From positions 131,688,001 through 131,752,000 of the forward strand of contig JBITNC010000001.1 in the NCBI GenBank assembly GCA_050084985.1: a DNA stretch of 64,000 bases. Reading direction: 5' to 3'. Below, in pieces: positions 10,872 through 21,074 of the stretch (the stretch's first letter is position 1; each line of letters starts with the position of its first letter). The DNA comes from Nageia nagi (lineage: Eukaryota; Pinophyta). Position numbers and translations under genes: made by a program. The notes under the pieces are model-generated. The model was not told the DNA's origin. It saw nothing but the letters and a program-made list of their open reading frames with translations, and did not search any database.

Positions 10872-12429
10872 TGTTGATTGAGATTGTGTAATATGTGCAC
10901 CTGGAACAATCTTAACCAAAGTAGTTCACGAACAGACTGTGGGACGCAGCCTGATCTCCGGAGAAGGCCGGTTCCTTATCCATTGGGTAAAGAAAAAGTA
11001 ACAGGAAAGAGATAAAAAGAGTAGGGAGCGAGAGATTCAAGCAAAAGGATAGGGTAACAAGAAAGGAAGTAAAAGGATAGGGTAACGAGAGAGGAAGTAA
11101 AGGGATAGGGTAACGAGAGAGAAAGCAAAGGGGTAGGTCACTAGTTCAGCGCGGGCTTTCGCAGTGTGCGAAACCTTGGCCTGAATCTAGTGTCGCAGCC
11201 ACAGAACAAGTTCTCACTCTCTGAATAGCTCCCCAGCTTCTACTCTACCATGTAGCAGACACAGTTATACTAGCAACCCGCAACTATTACTCAGGAAACA
11301 AGCTAAGCTGCCACAATGTAACCAAATTAAGAATAACAATTACGAGTGCTAGACAAGAAAGGTCAAGATGGTTTCATAGTACCGGACTGAAGCTATAGGT
11401 CTTCGAGAACAAATGAAAAGGGCAATACTAGGCTTCCGACCCTAGTTTCTCTTTATTTTCATATATTTATACTGTATTAATAACAGTTACAAGATTACAG
11501 AATAGAAACGTTTACAAAACGGCCGCAAGATTCTGGCCTTCTTGAACTGATATCACCTACATATGACACTTGGCCGACTGTTACAAAATTGGGTAGATCA
11601 CCGATGATTCGGTTCCCTGATGATGGTGCTCAGGTATTTTGCAGACTTCCTTCTCTTCGGGAATGTTCAATTCTCCAACTCGGACTCTTCGATCTTTCAT
11701 TGCAGCCTATTTTCCTCTGGACGTGGTCTTAATCCCAAATGTTAATCTTTCCCTTTCGCCTGACGTCAGCCTTGAATCTCCGAACTTCTTTATTCACTGG
11801 CTCCGGACACTAAATTGCTCCTTGATGATGTCATCCATTCCGGGCTCCGGTTTGCTTTATGAATGTAAACTTTATATCTCCTTGTGACGTCACCTTTGAA
11901 TCTCTGGAATTTCCCGCTCGCTGGTTCCGGATACTAAATTTCTCTTTGCTGATGTCATCTGTTCCGGGCTCCGGTTTCCTTTGTGAATGTAGACTTAGCC
12001 TTTCCATGTGACGTCATTTTCGGACTTCCAGAATGCTTCGCCTTCCGGAGAAGACGGTGTAGACTTCATCGCTTCCGGGGTCTGATTTCCTTCAAGATAT
12101 GAACTCTGTTCTACCTGTGACATCACCTTCATATGCCCGGAATGCTTTGTTTCCCAGAGACACTTGTGCTTACTTCGTTTTTTCCGGAACTTGGTCCTTG
12201 CCGAAACCTGACCGCCTTGCTGACATCATTTTGTTCCAGAATTCGGTCTTCGCCAAAATATGTCTATCTTATTCTCCGCGACCTCTTCTTTTCATTCCGG
12301 AAAGGTTTACTCACGGACTCCGGCCTTTTATTTATTCCGGAATAGCTCCAGGGGACATTAAGGCGAACTCATGATAATAATTAGAATACCCCGGGCCCTT
12401 CTTCAAGAATTTTAATGTAGGAATCTACA
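10872..12429 (-). repeat. 5' LTR of element A
   Basis: 1558 bp with TG...CA ends, followed by the target duplication GATCC (12430-12434). It carries the TATA box TATAAATA on the minus strand at 11464-11471, the 28-bp array (about 11043-11139), and TGAYRTCA sites at 11761, 11826, 11885, 11950, 12009, 12118 and 12221. Confidence 0.95.
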
Positions 12430-12790
12430 GATCCTCACATGCAAGATTCATTCCCAACATACTAGTACTAATCATAGTTAGTGGCTAATGGAGGGGTCAT
12501 ATACAAATGCATGAATATTAAGGTACCAAATCCAAATTTATAAATATAAACCCAAATGATGTTGGTGTGTTCTTTATTGAAACTAATAATTCTAAATAGC
12601 CATGAAAAAGGATCAAACATGCTAAAATCATATCCAAGTTCCATCCCTGTAAAGGAAAACTCATAGAAATCCCTAAAATGGAAATCTTTGAAAGTCATTA
12701 AGGAAAAACTCAAATGAAAGTATTTGGATATCATTGAGAGATGCAATGAGACCAACCCAAATAAAGAAATTCAATAGTTCATTAATGAAA
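12430..12790 (+). pseudogene. gag: gag of element D, C-terminal part
   Basis: Resumes after element A. The translated segment H-QDSFPTY followed by LVANGGV continues the zinc-knuckle region interrupted at 3798 and parallels the HEQTTYPIFQYQ segment of A's gag. It contains several stops. From about 12600 the frame becomes hard to follow. Confidence 0.55.
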
Positions 12791-13089
12791 GAGAAAAGTA
12801 TTCTAGGATATTTCAGTTCCTATCACTAAGTTGGACTCATAAAGAAGAATGAGTGCAATAGTTCTACAAGAGATTTCTAGAAAATGAAGGTAGGCCTACA
12901 ACCCTAATTATTTGTAATATTATTGAAGAATTAAAATTGACTCCCTCTTGAGTCTCTTTATTTTATGCACTACAAATTCATAGGAAAATTGATCTCCTTA
13001 AAGAAGCCTTGGCTTCCTTAATCAAAGATGTAGATTGGTCAAATTATAATTTAGAAGTAGTTGCTAAACTACCAAGAATGGGTAAAATT

Positions 13090-13600
13090 AGATCCTTTCC
13101 CTTCTAATTATGGTTGAAAATAGAATGTTATGTAGTTCATAATTATCTAATTAATTTCAAAGCTTCAACCACTATCATAACTAAGAATATTGTAGATGTA
13201 ATGCATATGGAATGTATTAGAACTTTGAACATAGTGTTGAATCTCGATGCAACTCATGTGAAAATAATTGAGGTAGTCAAGGATATATGGATGAAGTTGC
13301 ATAAGTACCCATATATATTTATGATCCAATATATCACTATGATGGACCTACCACCCTTATATGGACTCTTCTTATCTAGAGACTTCACTACTAATCTTGG
13401 AGGCTACTTGGCTATGGATTACTCACATATCATGGTCCCTTGTAAGGAGAAGAGAGGGAAAATATTCAACAAGTCCACATCACCCTTCCATGTTAAAAAT
13501 ATGTATCAAGTGAACATGACCTACTATGGAGAAAAGTAGCTTGATGGAATAATTAAGGACTTGCACCTTGAATATGAGAATACCATAAATTTTTTGAATT
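13090..13600 (+). pseudogene. Protease region of element D
   Basis: Retropepsin-like segment of the Tat polyprotein, which would cleave gag and pol. The open stretch 13114-13539 includes the ASTTIITKNI segment, then LPPLYGLFLSRDF and GGYLAMDYSHI, all typical of the region around and after the protease flap in these elements. The catalytic D-G/S-G is degraded: LINFKAST stands where LIDGGAS would be expected, so the Asp is lost. A linker (13540-13680) rich in acidic residues leads directly into the RNase H domain at 13683, with no RT in between. Confidence 0.7.
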
Positions 13601-13682
13601 TAGTAGAGGACATTTAACTAGACAACTATATTATCACTAAATTGAATACTTCATTATTAACTATTGTAAAGCATAACTTGAG

Positions 13683-14140
13683 AAGCTCAAAAGTTTGGGA
13701 TATGCACTTTGATGGAGCCTGATCCAATATTGGAGTAGGAGATAGAAAAGTTTTTAAATCCCTTATAGAAGGAACCAATAAATTTATGTTTTGGTTCACA
13801 TGGAGTTGACAAAATAATGCATCTGAGTATGAGACTCTATGTCTAGGGTTAGAAAAAGTGACCAAAATGGGAATTCAATGTATCTAAAATTTTGGAGACT
13901 TTTAACTAGTGATAAATCAAGTCACAAATAAATTCTCTATTAAGTATCATAATCTAAGAGCATATAAAAATAAAGTTTGGGATTTAATCAAAAACTTTTA
14001 TGCAATCAATTGTATAGCTATTCCCAAATTTGAGAACCAAGAGGCTAATGTGCTAGCCCAAAAGGGTTTAAAATTTAATATAATAGAATATAGATTTAGG
14101 AAAAAACCCTCAATCCTAGATAACAAGTGCTTCTAGTAAG
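13683..14140 (+). pseudogene. Additional (archaeal-type) RNase H of element D, placed before RT
   Basis: Translation gives VWDMHFDGA, then NNASEYETLCLGLEKVTKMG, a GDF segment followed by LVINQV, and ENQEANVLAQ near the end. This is the order of the four acidic catalytic positions of the second RNase H of plant Tat elements (D in FDGA, E in SEYE, D in GDS, D in ADxLA). The final Asp is replaced (EANVLA) and four stops interrupt the frame, so it is inactive. It directly follows the protease linker and precedes RT, unlike element B in this window, where the equivalent domain follows RT and RNase H. Confidence 0.8.
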
Positions 14141-14439
14141 TATTCAATGATGATCAACACATCAACAAGTTCCTAAATTAAGAACTCTTATGTTGGAACT
14201 CCCAAGCCATAAAAGATTCATACCAAGAGAATAATATCATACAATTATAGAATAATGCATGACCTAAAGGAGTTAATTTATTTTGAGAAAATCTTCAAGA
14301 AAGAATATGTTTCAAAAGTGAGAGGATTGGTCATTGGAGAAAACAACTTCTAATATATGGAAATAGCTCTAGGAAAGATCTTGAAGATTGGAAAATAGAA
14401 TGGCCATGAAGAGACCTGAAAAAATAGTATAGTTATGCA

Positions 14440-15210
14440 AAACATTCTCTAAGATCATAGCTTAGTCATATGATGACCTAAAATTCTATGATAAAGAAGC
14501 TATTCAACACACTATAGAGATAATATATAATGCAAGGCCAATCTAGCAAAAGCAAATATTGATTAATCCTTTGATTAAGATGACCATGAAGAAAGAAGTA
14601 TTAAAATTATTCAATTCTAATATCATCTATCCAATCAAATACTCCACTTGGTTAGTGAACTTAGTCCTTGTAAGAAAGAAGAATGGGGATGTAATACTAT
14701 GTGTAGACTTTTAAAACCTAAATAAAGCATCCTTAAAGGATAATTACCCTTTATCACCAATGGAGAAAATCTTGCACACTATTTTTGGTGTTGAATTATT
14801 CTCATTAATTAAAGGATTCTTAGATATAACACTTATCGATTTGAGATCAATGGTATAAGATGAAGACTCATGCAATATTAAGTTCACCACAAAATGGGGA
14901 ACCTTTGCATTTCAAAGGATGCAATTTTGGTCTATCAAATGTTGGTGCCACTTTTCAAAGAGCAATGAATCATGTATTTGGAGATTTAGAGAACAATGTT
15001 GTCTTATTCTACTTAGATTTATTCTACTTAGATGAAATCTATATGTTCTCTCGACAAACTAAATATCACCTACAACATCTCTAGCAAGTTTTCCTAAACT
15101 TTTAGCAATTTGGGATTTCCTTAAATCCTAAGATATATGTATTTTATATAGAGGAAGAGAAGCTATTAGCATATGTCATCTAAAAAGAAGGATGGCCAAT
15201 CGATCTTGAA
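14440..15210 (+). pseudogene. Reverse transcriptase of element D
   Basis: RNA-dependent DNA polymerase domain of the Ty3/gypsy pol. Recognisable blocks are AIQHTIEII (about 14500), LVLVRKKNGDVILCVDF with NLNKASLKDNYPLSPMEKI (14660-14775), WGTFAFQ-like sequence, and GLSNVGATFQRAMNHVFGDL (about 14930-14990). The catalytic YLDD is disrupted by a 15-bp tandem duplication (about 15004-15033), giving YLDL...YLDE. There are several stops and frameshifts. The domain follows the extra RNase H and is followed by the ordinary RNase H. Confidence 0.85.
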
Positions 15211-15229
15211 TGGGTAAGTGTTATCTCTA

Positions 15230-15810
15230 AGTTAAATTTTACTTCAAATAAGAAAGCGTTGCAATCATAATTAGGATAGGTTAACTTTGTAAGAAGGTTT
15301 ATCCATGACTTTTGTAGAATCATAAGGTTGGTCACAAAAATGGTGAAGAATGAAACTCAATTCTTTTGGATTCTTGAAAGAAAAGAGGCCTTTGAAAAGA
15401 TCAAGTTGGTAATAATGGGAGCACCAATTCTTAGTAATCTAGAATTTATTAAAGGGTTCATTGTTCATGCATATGGAGCAAAAAAGAGCATTGCATCTAT
15501 CCAAACTCAAAAAGAAGATAACAACAAAGAGTGTCTAATAACATTTTTTAGTAAAATCCTCCATAAACAAAAGGAAAGATACAACTTTATTGAGAAGCAC
15601 ATGTATAGTATTATGAAGTAACTAAATAAGCTCAAACATTTTACATCTCAAAGAAAAGTATTGGTACTTACAATACAATTGGATGTGAGAAACTACATCC
15701 TATAAGGGGAACTAGGAGAAGGAATAACTAGGTGGATCACAAAGATAAATTAGTATGATGTGGAAGTAAGGCCTACTAAAGTTCAACAACTAGCCATATA
15801 TCTTTCTACA
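15230..15810 (+). pseudogene. RNase H of element D
   Basis: The RT connection and ordinary Ty3-type RNase H. It contains the thumb-region VRRFIHDF block (about 15290), FFWILERKEAFEKIK (about 15352), then FIVHAYGAKKSIASIQTQK and SKILHKQKERYNFIEKHMYSIMK (15450-15620). The expected D in the FIVHADG-like position is not retained, which is common in the degenerate RNase H of Tat elements, although here general decay also applies. Confidence 0.75.
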
Positions 15811-15999
15811 AAATTGATGTTCTTTAAAGACAAATTGCAAAATGATGATAACAAAACAACAACGCAAAGAGATCAGATAGATCAATTGATAATGTACTTT
15901 TGGAAAGGAAGACTCTCAAAATACCTCAATGGTTTAGAAAGGATGAGATTCAAATTACATGTTGTAAGCTATACCTTGAAGGATGATATTATCTACTAG

Positions 16000-17165
16000 G
16001 AAAATCATGATAGAGTTTTATTGAGATGCATAATGATAGAAGAATTAGACCAGATAATCAAATAATTTCATTCTAAGATGTCTAGGGATCACTATTTAGA
16101 TTATACTACCATAACTAAGATTAGGCAAGTCAGATACTATTGGTTGACCATCTTTAAGGATGCTTTAAAAGTCTCCAAGGAGTGTAATAAATGCAAACAA
16201 TATGTGGGAAGAAGAAGAATGGAAACTCTCCCTCTATAGTCAATCATAGTTGAGGAACTATTTCAATAATAGGGGTTAGACTTTATCAATGTTATAAACC
16301 TAAATTCTTTATCCATATTCATTTTAATCATAATAAATTGCTTCACAAATGGGTTAAGGAAGTTGTACAAAAAATGTAGACCGAGAAATAATTATAGATT
16401 TCATTGAGACATTGATCACCAAATTTGAGATGTCAAAAGTAATTAAACAATGTTTTGACATTCCTTGGAGTAAAGTTAATAAAGTTTGCAATAAAGTATG
16501 GGATTTATTGGAAGGCATCCTCAAAATATTAACACCAAGGTAATGGTTTGGACAAGTCTACTAACAAAAATCTACTCCAGATACTCAAGAAGATTTTTCA
16601 AGAGTACCAGATGGATTGGGATAAGAAGTTAGACTTGGCTTTATGGATGAACCACATTACTATGAAGACATATATCAAGAACACCCCTACACCTTACTCT
16701 ATATGAAGAGAGTAATATTTTAAATTAATATTGAGCTCCTAACACTAAAAATCCTGCAAGAATACATGAAAAAGTTCAAACTTATGCAAGTATACCTATG
16801 TGAATTACTACATTTATAAGAAGTATGGAATGACTCTTACAAAAAATTGCAAAAGAAGAATAAGATAGTCAAGAAATAGTTTGATAAGAATAAACCTACC
16901 ACAAAATATTTCAAGTAAGGTGACTTGGTATTTAAGTAGGATGAAGATAGAGTTAATCTTAGGATGCACTAGAAGTTTGATTCAATTTGGTCCTAGCCTT
17001 ATCTCACCAGCAAGGAAAAAATGTTCAATTCTTTTGAGCTAGTGAGATTGGATGGTTAGATGTTTCCCATTCCAATCAACAAATTCCATTTAAAATCTGG
17101 AAAGTGGGAAAATGAGCAAATTAGAAAAAGATTTAACTTTATATGCAAAATCAGAGAATAAAAAT
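16000..17165 (+). pseudogene. Integrase of element D
   Basis: The zinc-binding N-terminus is readable (16055-16210): HSKMSRDHYLDYTTITKIRQ, then YYWLTIFKDALKVSKECNKC, giving the H..H..C..C pattern. The core domain (about 16250-16700) is badly frameshifted; a segment near 16261 (GLDFINVI) marks the first catalytic Asp region. The C-terminal domain is traceable near 16976-17100 (KFDSIW...LVRLDG.MFPIPINKFHLK). No chromodomain follows, consistent with a Tat rather than chromovirus affiliation. Confidence 0.75.
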
Positions 17166-17771
17166 GGCCTTTGAACAAGATAAGGGGAAAGATGCATAGT
17201 AAGTTCCAAGGCCATATCTTGAAATACCCATTATCATAGGCAAATAGATAAAGGAGAATAAACCAAGCAAATGGAGTGATCCTATATATGGTTTTTAAGA
17301 CACATAGATCATAAGAGTCTACTCAAATCTCAAAAATATGACTCAAACTCTTTGCTTCTAAGAAACAGGAAGTATAATTTGTAAAAGTAATAAAAATAAC
17401 ATATTATATTAGTTTACCATGAGGAGGTGTCACCTAGCTCCCAAAATGATCAAGCTTATCCAAGAATTATAGAACCTTAAAGAGAGAAGTGGGGAGGACT
17501 ACAAATAGGTACATGGTTTTAGAATTTTCCACAAAGGAAATTAGATAAAACTTGGTAGCACTAGGGTTCATTTTAAGAGCTCCTCTATAAAAGTCACTTG
17601 AATTTTTTTTAGAGAATCAAATTTTTAGGCAAGGTGATTTCAACCAAATTTGTAAAAATTAAATAGGAAAATTTGAAGCTAAAAACAAATTTTTGTAGAT
17701 TTTTTTAATGAATTTTAAGAGTAACATTTTGCTAACAACATGGAGAAATAATAATGTTGCTATTATGAAGT
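17166..17771. other. AT-rich gap after D integrase
   Basis: About 0.6 kb with no readable domain. It contains short purine-rich stretches but nothing that can be assigned to a gene or site. Confidence 0.4.
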
Positions 17772-17876
17772 GGCAAGATGCTATCATATGGTGGTAGGTT
17801 GCTACTATATGATGGTAGGCTACTACCATGTGATGGAAGGCTACTACCATGCGATAGTAGGCTGCCATTATGCTAT
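17772..17876 (+). repeat. 21-bp minisatellite, 5 units
   Basis: Five exact 21-bp registers with consensus close to GGTAGGNTGCTACCATG plus four variable bases. The same unit, in the same orientation and register length, forms a 10-unit array at 36397-36606. Because 21 is a multiple of 3, all frames stay open; the minus strand reads as a heptad like MVVAYHH. Confidence 0.85.
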
Positions 17877-18279
17877 CACATATATTTTCTCTATAAATAT
17901 GGAATATATAGCTTAATTTTTTCATTCTAATAGTTAGTCCACCTGTTCAAAGTTTTCCCTTTCTTCACTTTTCACCAAATATTCTCTACAACCTATAGTA
18001 GAATGGCACATGGTATCCTTTTCCTATAAATAGGATTTAGGCAATGCTTTTGGATTATTCTATCACTATCAGAGCTTTCATTTTTTTTATCTTTTTTGAA
18101 AATCACTTTTTACTACCATATTTTACATTTAACCATTGTTTTAGCAAAATGTTTAATACTCCTATAAAATCTCATCCTTCATCTTTCACCAATTGTTAGT
18201 TTTATTATAGAAATTTATCATGCCATAGTATCTTATCCTTTTTAATGCAAGTTGTTACTTAGATTGGGTTGAAAAGATA
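17877..18279 (+). other. Leader upstream of D ORFx, possible internal promoter
   Basis: AT-rich, with CCTATAAATAGGA at 18022-18034, a good TATA-box sequence located about 250 bp before the ORFx fragment. By analogy with the spacer of element A this could be an internal promoter for ORFx; this is inference only. Confidence 0.35.
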
Positions 18280-18540
18280 ATGCTTATAGGCCTTATTTTT
18301 ATGCCTCAATTTGAAATAGATTCTAATTTGTTATACTTTGTTATGTATTATTATGATAGCAAACATGTAAGGTTTAATGTGGTAACACAATCAAGGAGAT
18401 TTTTGCTTGATGTTTCTTCTATAGACTTAGGTCGATTGACTGGTTTACCATATCATGGTGATGATATACTAGAAGTTACAATGAAAACCCTCCTATCTCC
18501 AAAAGACAAACTCTATCTAGAGTCAAATTAACATATTCAA
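18280..18540 (+). pseudogene. ORFx of element D, N-terminal fragment
   Basis: An open stretch of 83 codons with FMPQ, then FVMYYYDSKHVRFNVV and RRFLLDVSSIDLGRLTGLPYH. It aligns position by position with a segment of element A's ORFx (FVPH, IVKGAFDPATRIVRDL, KTILNLDSVAIAEAFCPPPP, about 8760-8620 on the minus strand). The shared pattern is a Tyr/Phe-Asp-x-x-x-x-hydrophobic stretch followed by an Ile/Leu-Asp core and a Pro-rich turn. The frame is then lost in the degraded region that starts near 18541 and resumes at about 37290. Function unknown. Confidence 0.6.
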
Positions 18541-19226
18541 ATTGACTAGAATGGTAAATTACCTTTTAAAATTTATTTTGATTAACTTTATAAAATAAGA
18601 ATATTTAGATTTTTCCATAGATTTATAACTTTATTAAATGTTTGCATGACTTTTTTGCATAATGTCAAAATAAGAGAGGAATTGTTTATAATTTTTTTTC
18701 AAATTATTATTTAAAAGCAATATGTGAATTTTTTTCAAGCCAAATTTGTGTTCCAATGAAGAACATCAGATATTCTAGCTTGGTCTATAATTTACATCCT
18801 CCATTGTTGAGTGGTAAAAAGTGTGGCTGGTGTTCATTGTTTTAGATAGGATTAAGTGTGATCTAAATTATGCCCTTCAAAATGATAATTGTTATGCTAC
18901 ATCCACAAATTTTATTTTGGATTTTTATTATGAATATTTTTATGATTTAGTGAATATAGCTCCAATTCTAATAGCACTACATTCATAAATGAGTGCAATC
19001 ACATTACCAACTGAAGATATTTAGGTTTGTGATATCTACAAATCATAATTATTCCAAGTTTTAAGTTAAAAATTTAGAATTTGAATAATTATTTTGCAAA
19101 CATTAACAAAATAATATTTTTTCAATGTTAAGTACAACAAACATCAAATAAAAGAGAGGTAGCACTTAGAGGATTTTATTCTAAAGGTTGTGGTGATACA
19201 AAGTCTATAGAAACTAGTAGTCCATT
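18541..19226. other. Degraded AT-rich region left of element F
   Basis: No domain recognised. The last 100 bases (about 19127-19226) are open in the plus direction (KREVALRGFYSKGCGDT, then SIETSSP) and appear to continue across element F at 31368 (LRKVTSRKTRNVTHP), as expected if F inserted into a former exon; the target duplication CCATT lies exactly at the junction. Confidence 0.4.
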
Positions 19227-19431
19227 TATTAGAGAGAAGCCAAAATTGATTCCATTAATGTGAAAAGGTTTAAATACAAGTATACTTAGGAGTTACATTA
19301 CCATGAAATAATGGTTTTCCCAAAACCCTAAATGTTAAAGTAAGATAAAATAATAGTAAATAATACTTAGTGTATTATTTACCTTACATTATTTAGATAC
19401 CTAATGAACTAATGCATTATTTATTCTAATA
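19227..19431 (-). repeat. 3' LTR of element F
   Basis: 205 bp that matches 31169-31362 with scattered substitutions and one net difference of 11 bp. The ends are the 7-bp inverted repeat TATTAGA/TCTAATA. Confidence 0.93.
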
Positions 19432-19440
19432 CCCCCTCAT
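19432..19440 (-). other. Polypurine tract of element F
   Basis: On the minus strand ATGAGGGGG lies immediately before the 3' LTR start (19431). Confidence 0.75.
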
Positions 19441-19689
19441 ATTACATTAGATCTTTAGAGGACATGAGAGGAAGCTTTGAAAGTATTCAAAATTTCCACT
19501 ATCAAGAGATTTTATGAATACATATGTAATTTGCTTCTTCATGGAAATGTACTAGAGCTGGATGTTGTGTAGTGAAACATGATCCCAAGTGAATTACACT
19601 TGTATCTCAATATGTTTAGTATGCTCATGAAAATAAAGATTTCAAACTATTTTTAGTACACTTTATTATCATAATGTAGAATTATGGCG
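19441..19689 (-). other. 3' untranslated region of element F
   Basis: AT-rich stretch between the end of the RNase H reading and the polypurine tract; nothing else seen. Confidence 0.5.
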
Positions 19690-21071
19690 TATTTCTATAG
19701 AATTATAATGTCTATCAAAATGCAATGTAACCATACTACTTCACAAACAACATCTTCTACAACATGTTATTTTGATTCTATGGTAGATGTGGATGTGATG
19801 CTTTATTTCTTACTATCCCATGAAATTGATCCATGTCTAAGGAAGAATACATATCCTATTATCGATCTTCTATCATCCAAGGATCCTCCATATTCTGCAT
19901 CTATGTATTAAGACAAGATGAACTTATCATTATTCTTGTACTCCATGTCATAACTATCAGTGACATAGATGTATCTTAAAATATGCTTTGCCATGATCTA
20001 GTGGGCCTTCTTTTTTTTATGCATAATATTGAAAGATAGTTGATGATATAGCAAATATCCAATGGTGTATGCTAGGTAAATTAACCCTCCAATCAACTAA
20101 TGGTAGAGAGTTGCATTTACCAATTAAGAAAAATCATGGTGTGACAAATGTAAACTAGGTTCAATTGGCATGGACATTAGGCCACATTCTATCATCTTAA
20201 ATTTCTCTAATATCTACTTAGTGTGCTTCATTTGTAAAACAAATCTCTGGTCCTACATCTGCTAGACCTCCAATATAGGGCAATAGTGAATTAAACCAAG
20301 GTCAATCATGTTGAATGATCATTTGAGATCATCTTTTCAAGATATTTTTAACTCCTATATACTACCTATGATAACTAGATTATCGACATAAACTATAATT
20401 ATGATAATTTTCACCCCATGTTGTCAAAGGTAGAGATTAGGATCATACAAACTCCTATTGAAGTCATGTTATAGTAGGTGGGAATCAATTTTCATGTACT
20501 AGGATTATGGATCCTATTTCAAGCCATACAAAGACTTTATCAATCTACACACTTTTATTTTTCTTGGATCAATCATAAATCCTTCAAGTTGCTACATGTA
20601 GAATTATTTCTCTATGTATCCATTCAAGAAGGCACTTTTCACATTCATTTGATGGAACTTCTAGCCAAATTGAGCTACCATTGCAAAATAAATTATAATG
20701 GTCTTCATCTTGGCTACGGGAGAAAAAGTCTCCTCATAGTCGATACCTTCTTATTGAGCATATCTTTTAGAAACATGTTGGGCCTTATTCTTATTGAGTG
20801 TATCATCAACTTTATGGTTAGTTTTGAATACCCATTTGCATCCAATGGCCTTCTTCCATGGCAGAAGATCTACCAACAACCATGTGCCCTTTTTCATCAA
20901 TGCATCATACTCAACATGTATGGGTGACTTACAATATAGTAGCTCAATAGCTACATAAACTATTTTATATTTAGGTATGTTCAAAATTGTGCTTATTAGT
21001 GCCAAGTTCACTCCATGATCCATGCTCCATGTCCTTACTTTGGAAGTTAAAGTGTCTGATGGAGCACTCAA
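19690..21071 (-). pseudogene. RT and RNase H of element F (Ty1/copia pol)
   Basis: Copia reverse transcriptase read on the minus strand. In order it shows EYDALMKKGTWLLVDL, IGCKWVFKTNHK (about 20840), EGIDYEETFSPVAKMKT (about 20740), NVKSAFLNGY (about 20620), KVCRLIKSLYGLK (about 20530) and YVDNLVIIGS (about 20380), where YVDD is expected, so the second catalytic Asp is Asn. RNase H follows with YIDAEYGGSLDDRRSIIGYV (about 19900) and SISWDSKK. At least ten stops interrupt it. It lies directly downstream of the integrase part in element orientation. Confidence 0.9.
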
Positions 21072-21074
21072 GTT

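Larger units (their letters stand above)
3799..12429 (-). mobile_element. Element A: pol-less LTR retrotransposon carrying gag and ORFx
   Basis: A complete 8,631-bp element on the minus strand. It has LTRs of 1557 and 1558 bp with TG...CA ends, perfect 5-bp target duplications GATCC (3794-3798 and 12430-12434), and a PBS next to the right-hand (5') LTR. The 5.5-kb interior holds only gag (10724-9459) and ORFx (8937-5450). No protease, RT, RNase H or integrase is present in any frame between them. The LTRs differ at about 30 sites by eye, essentially all transitions, plus one indel, giving about 98 percent identity. It is inserted in D's gag within the zinc-knuckle region. It must have relied on pol proteins supplied in trans; D-type elements are the natural candidates because they share gag, PBS and ORFx with A. 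Confidence 0.95.
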
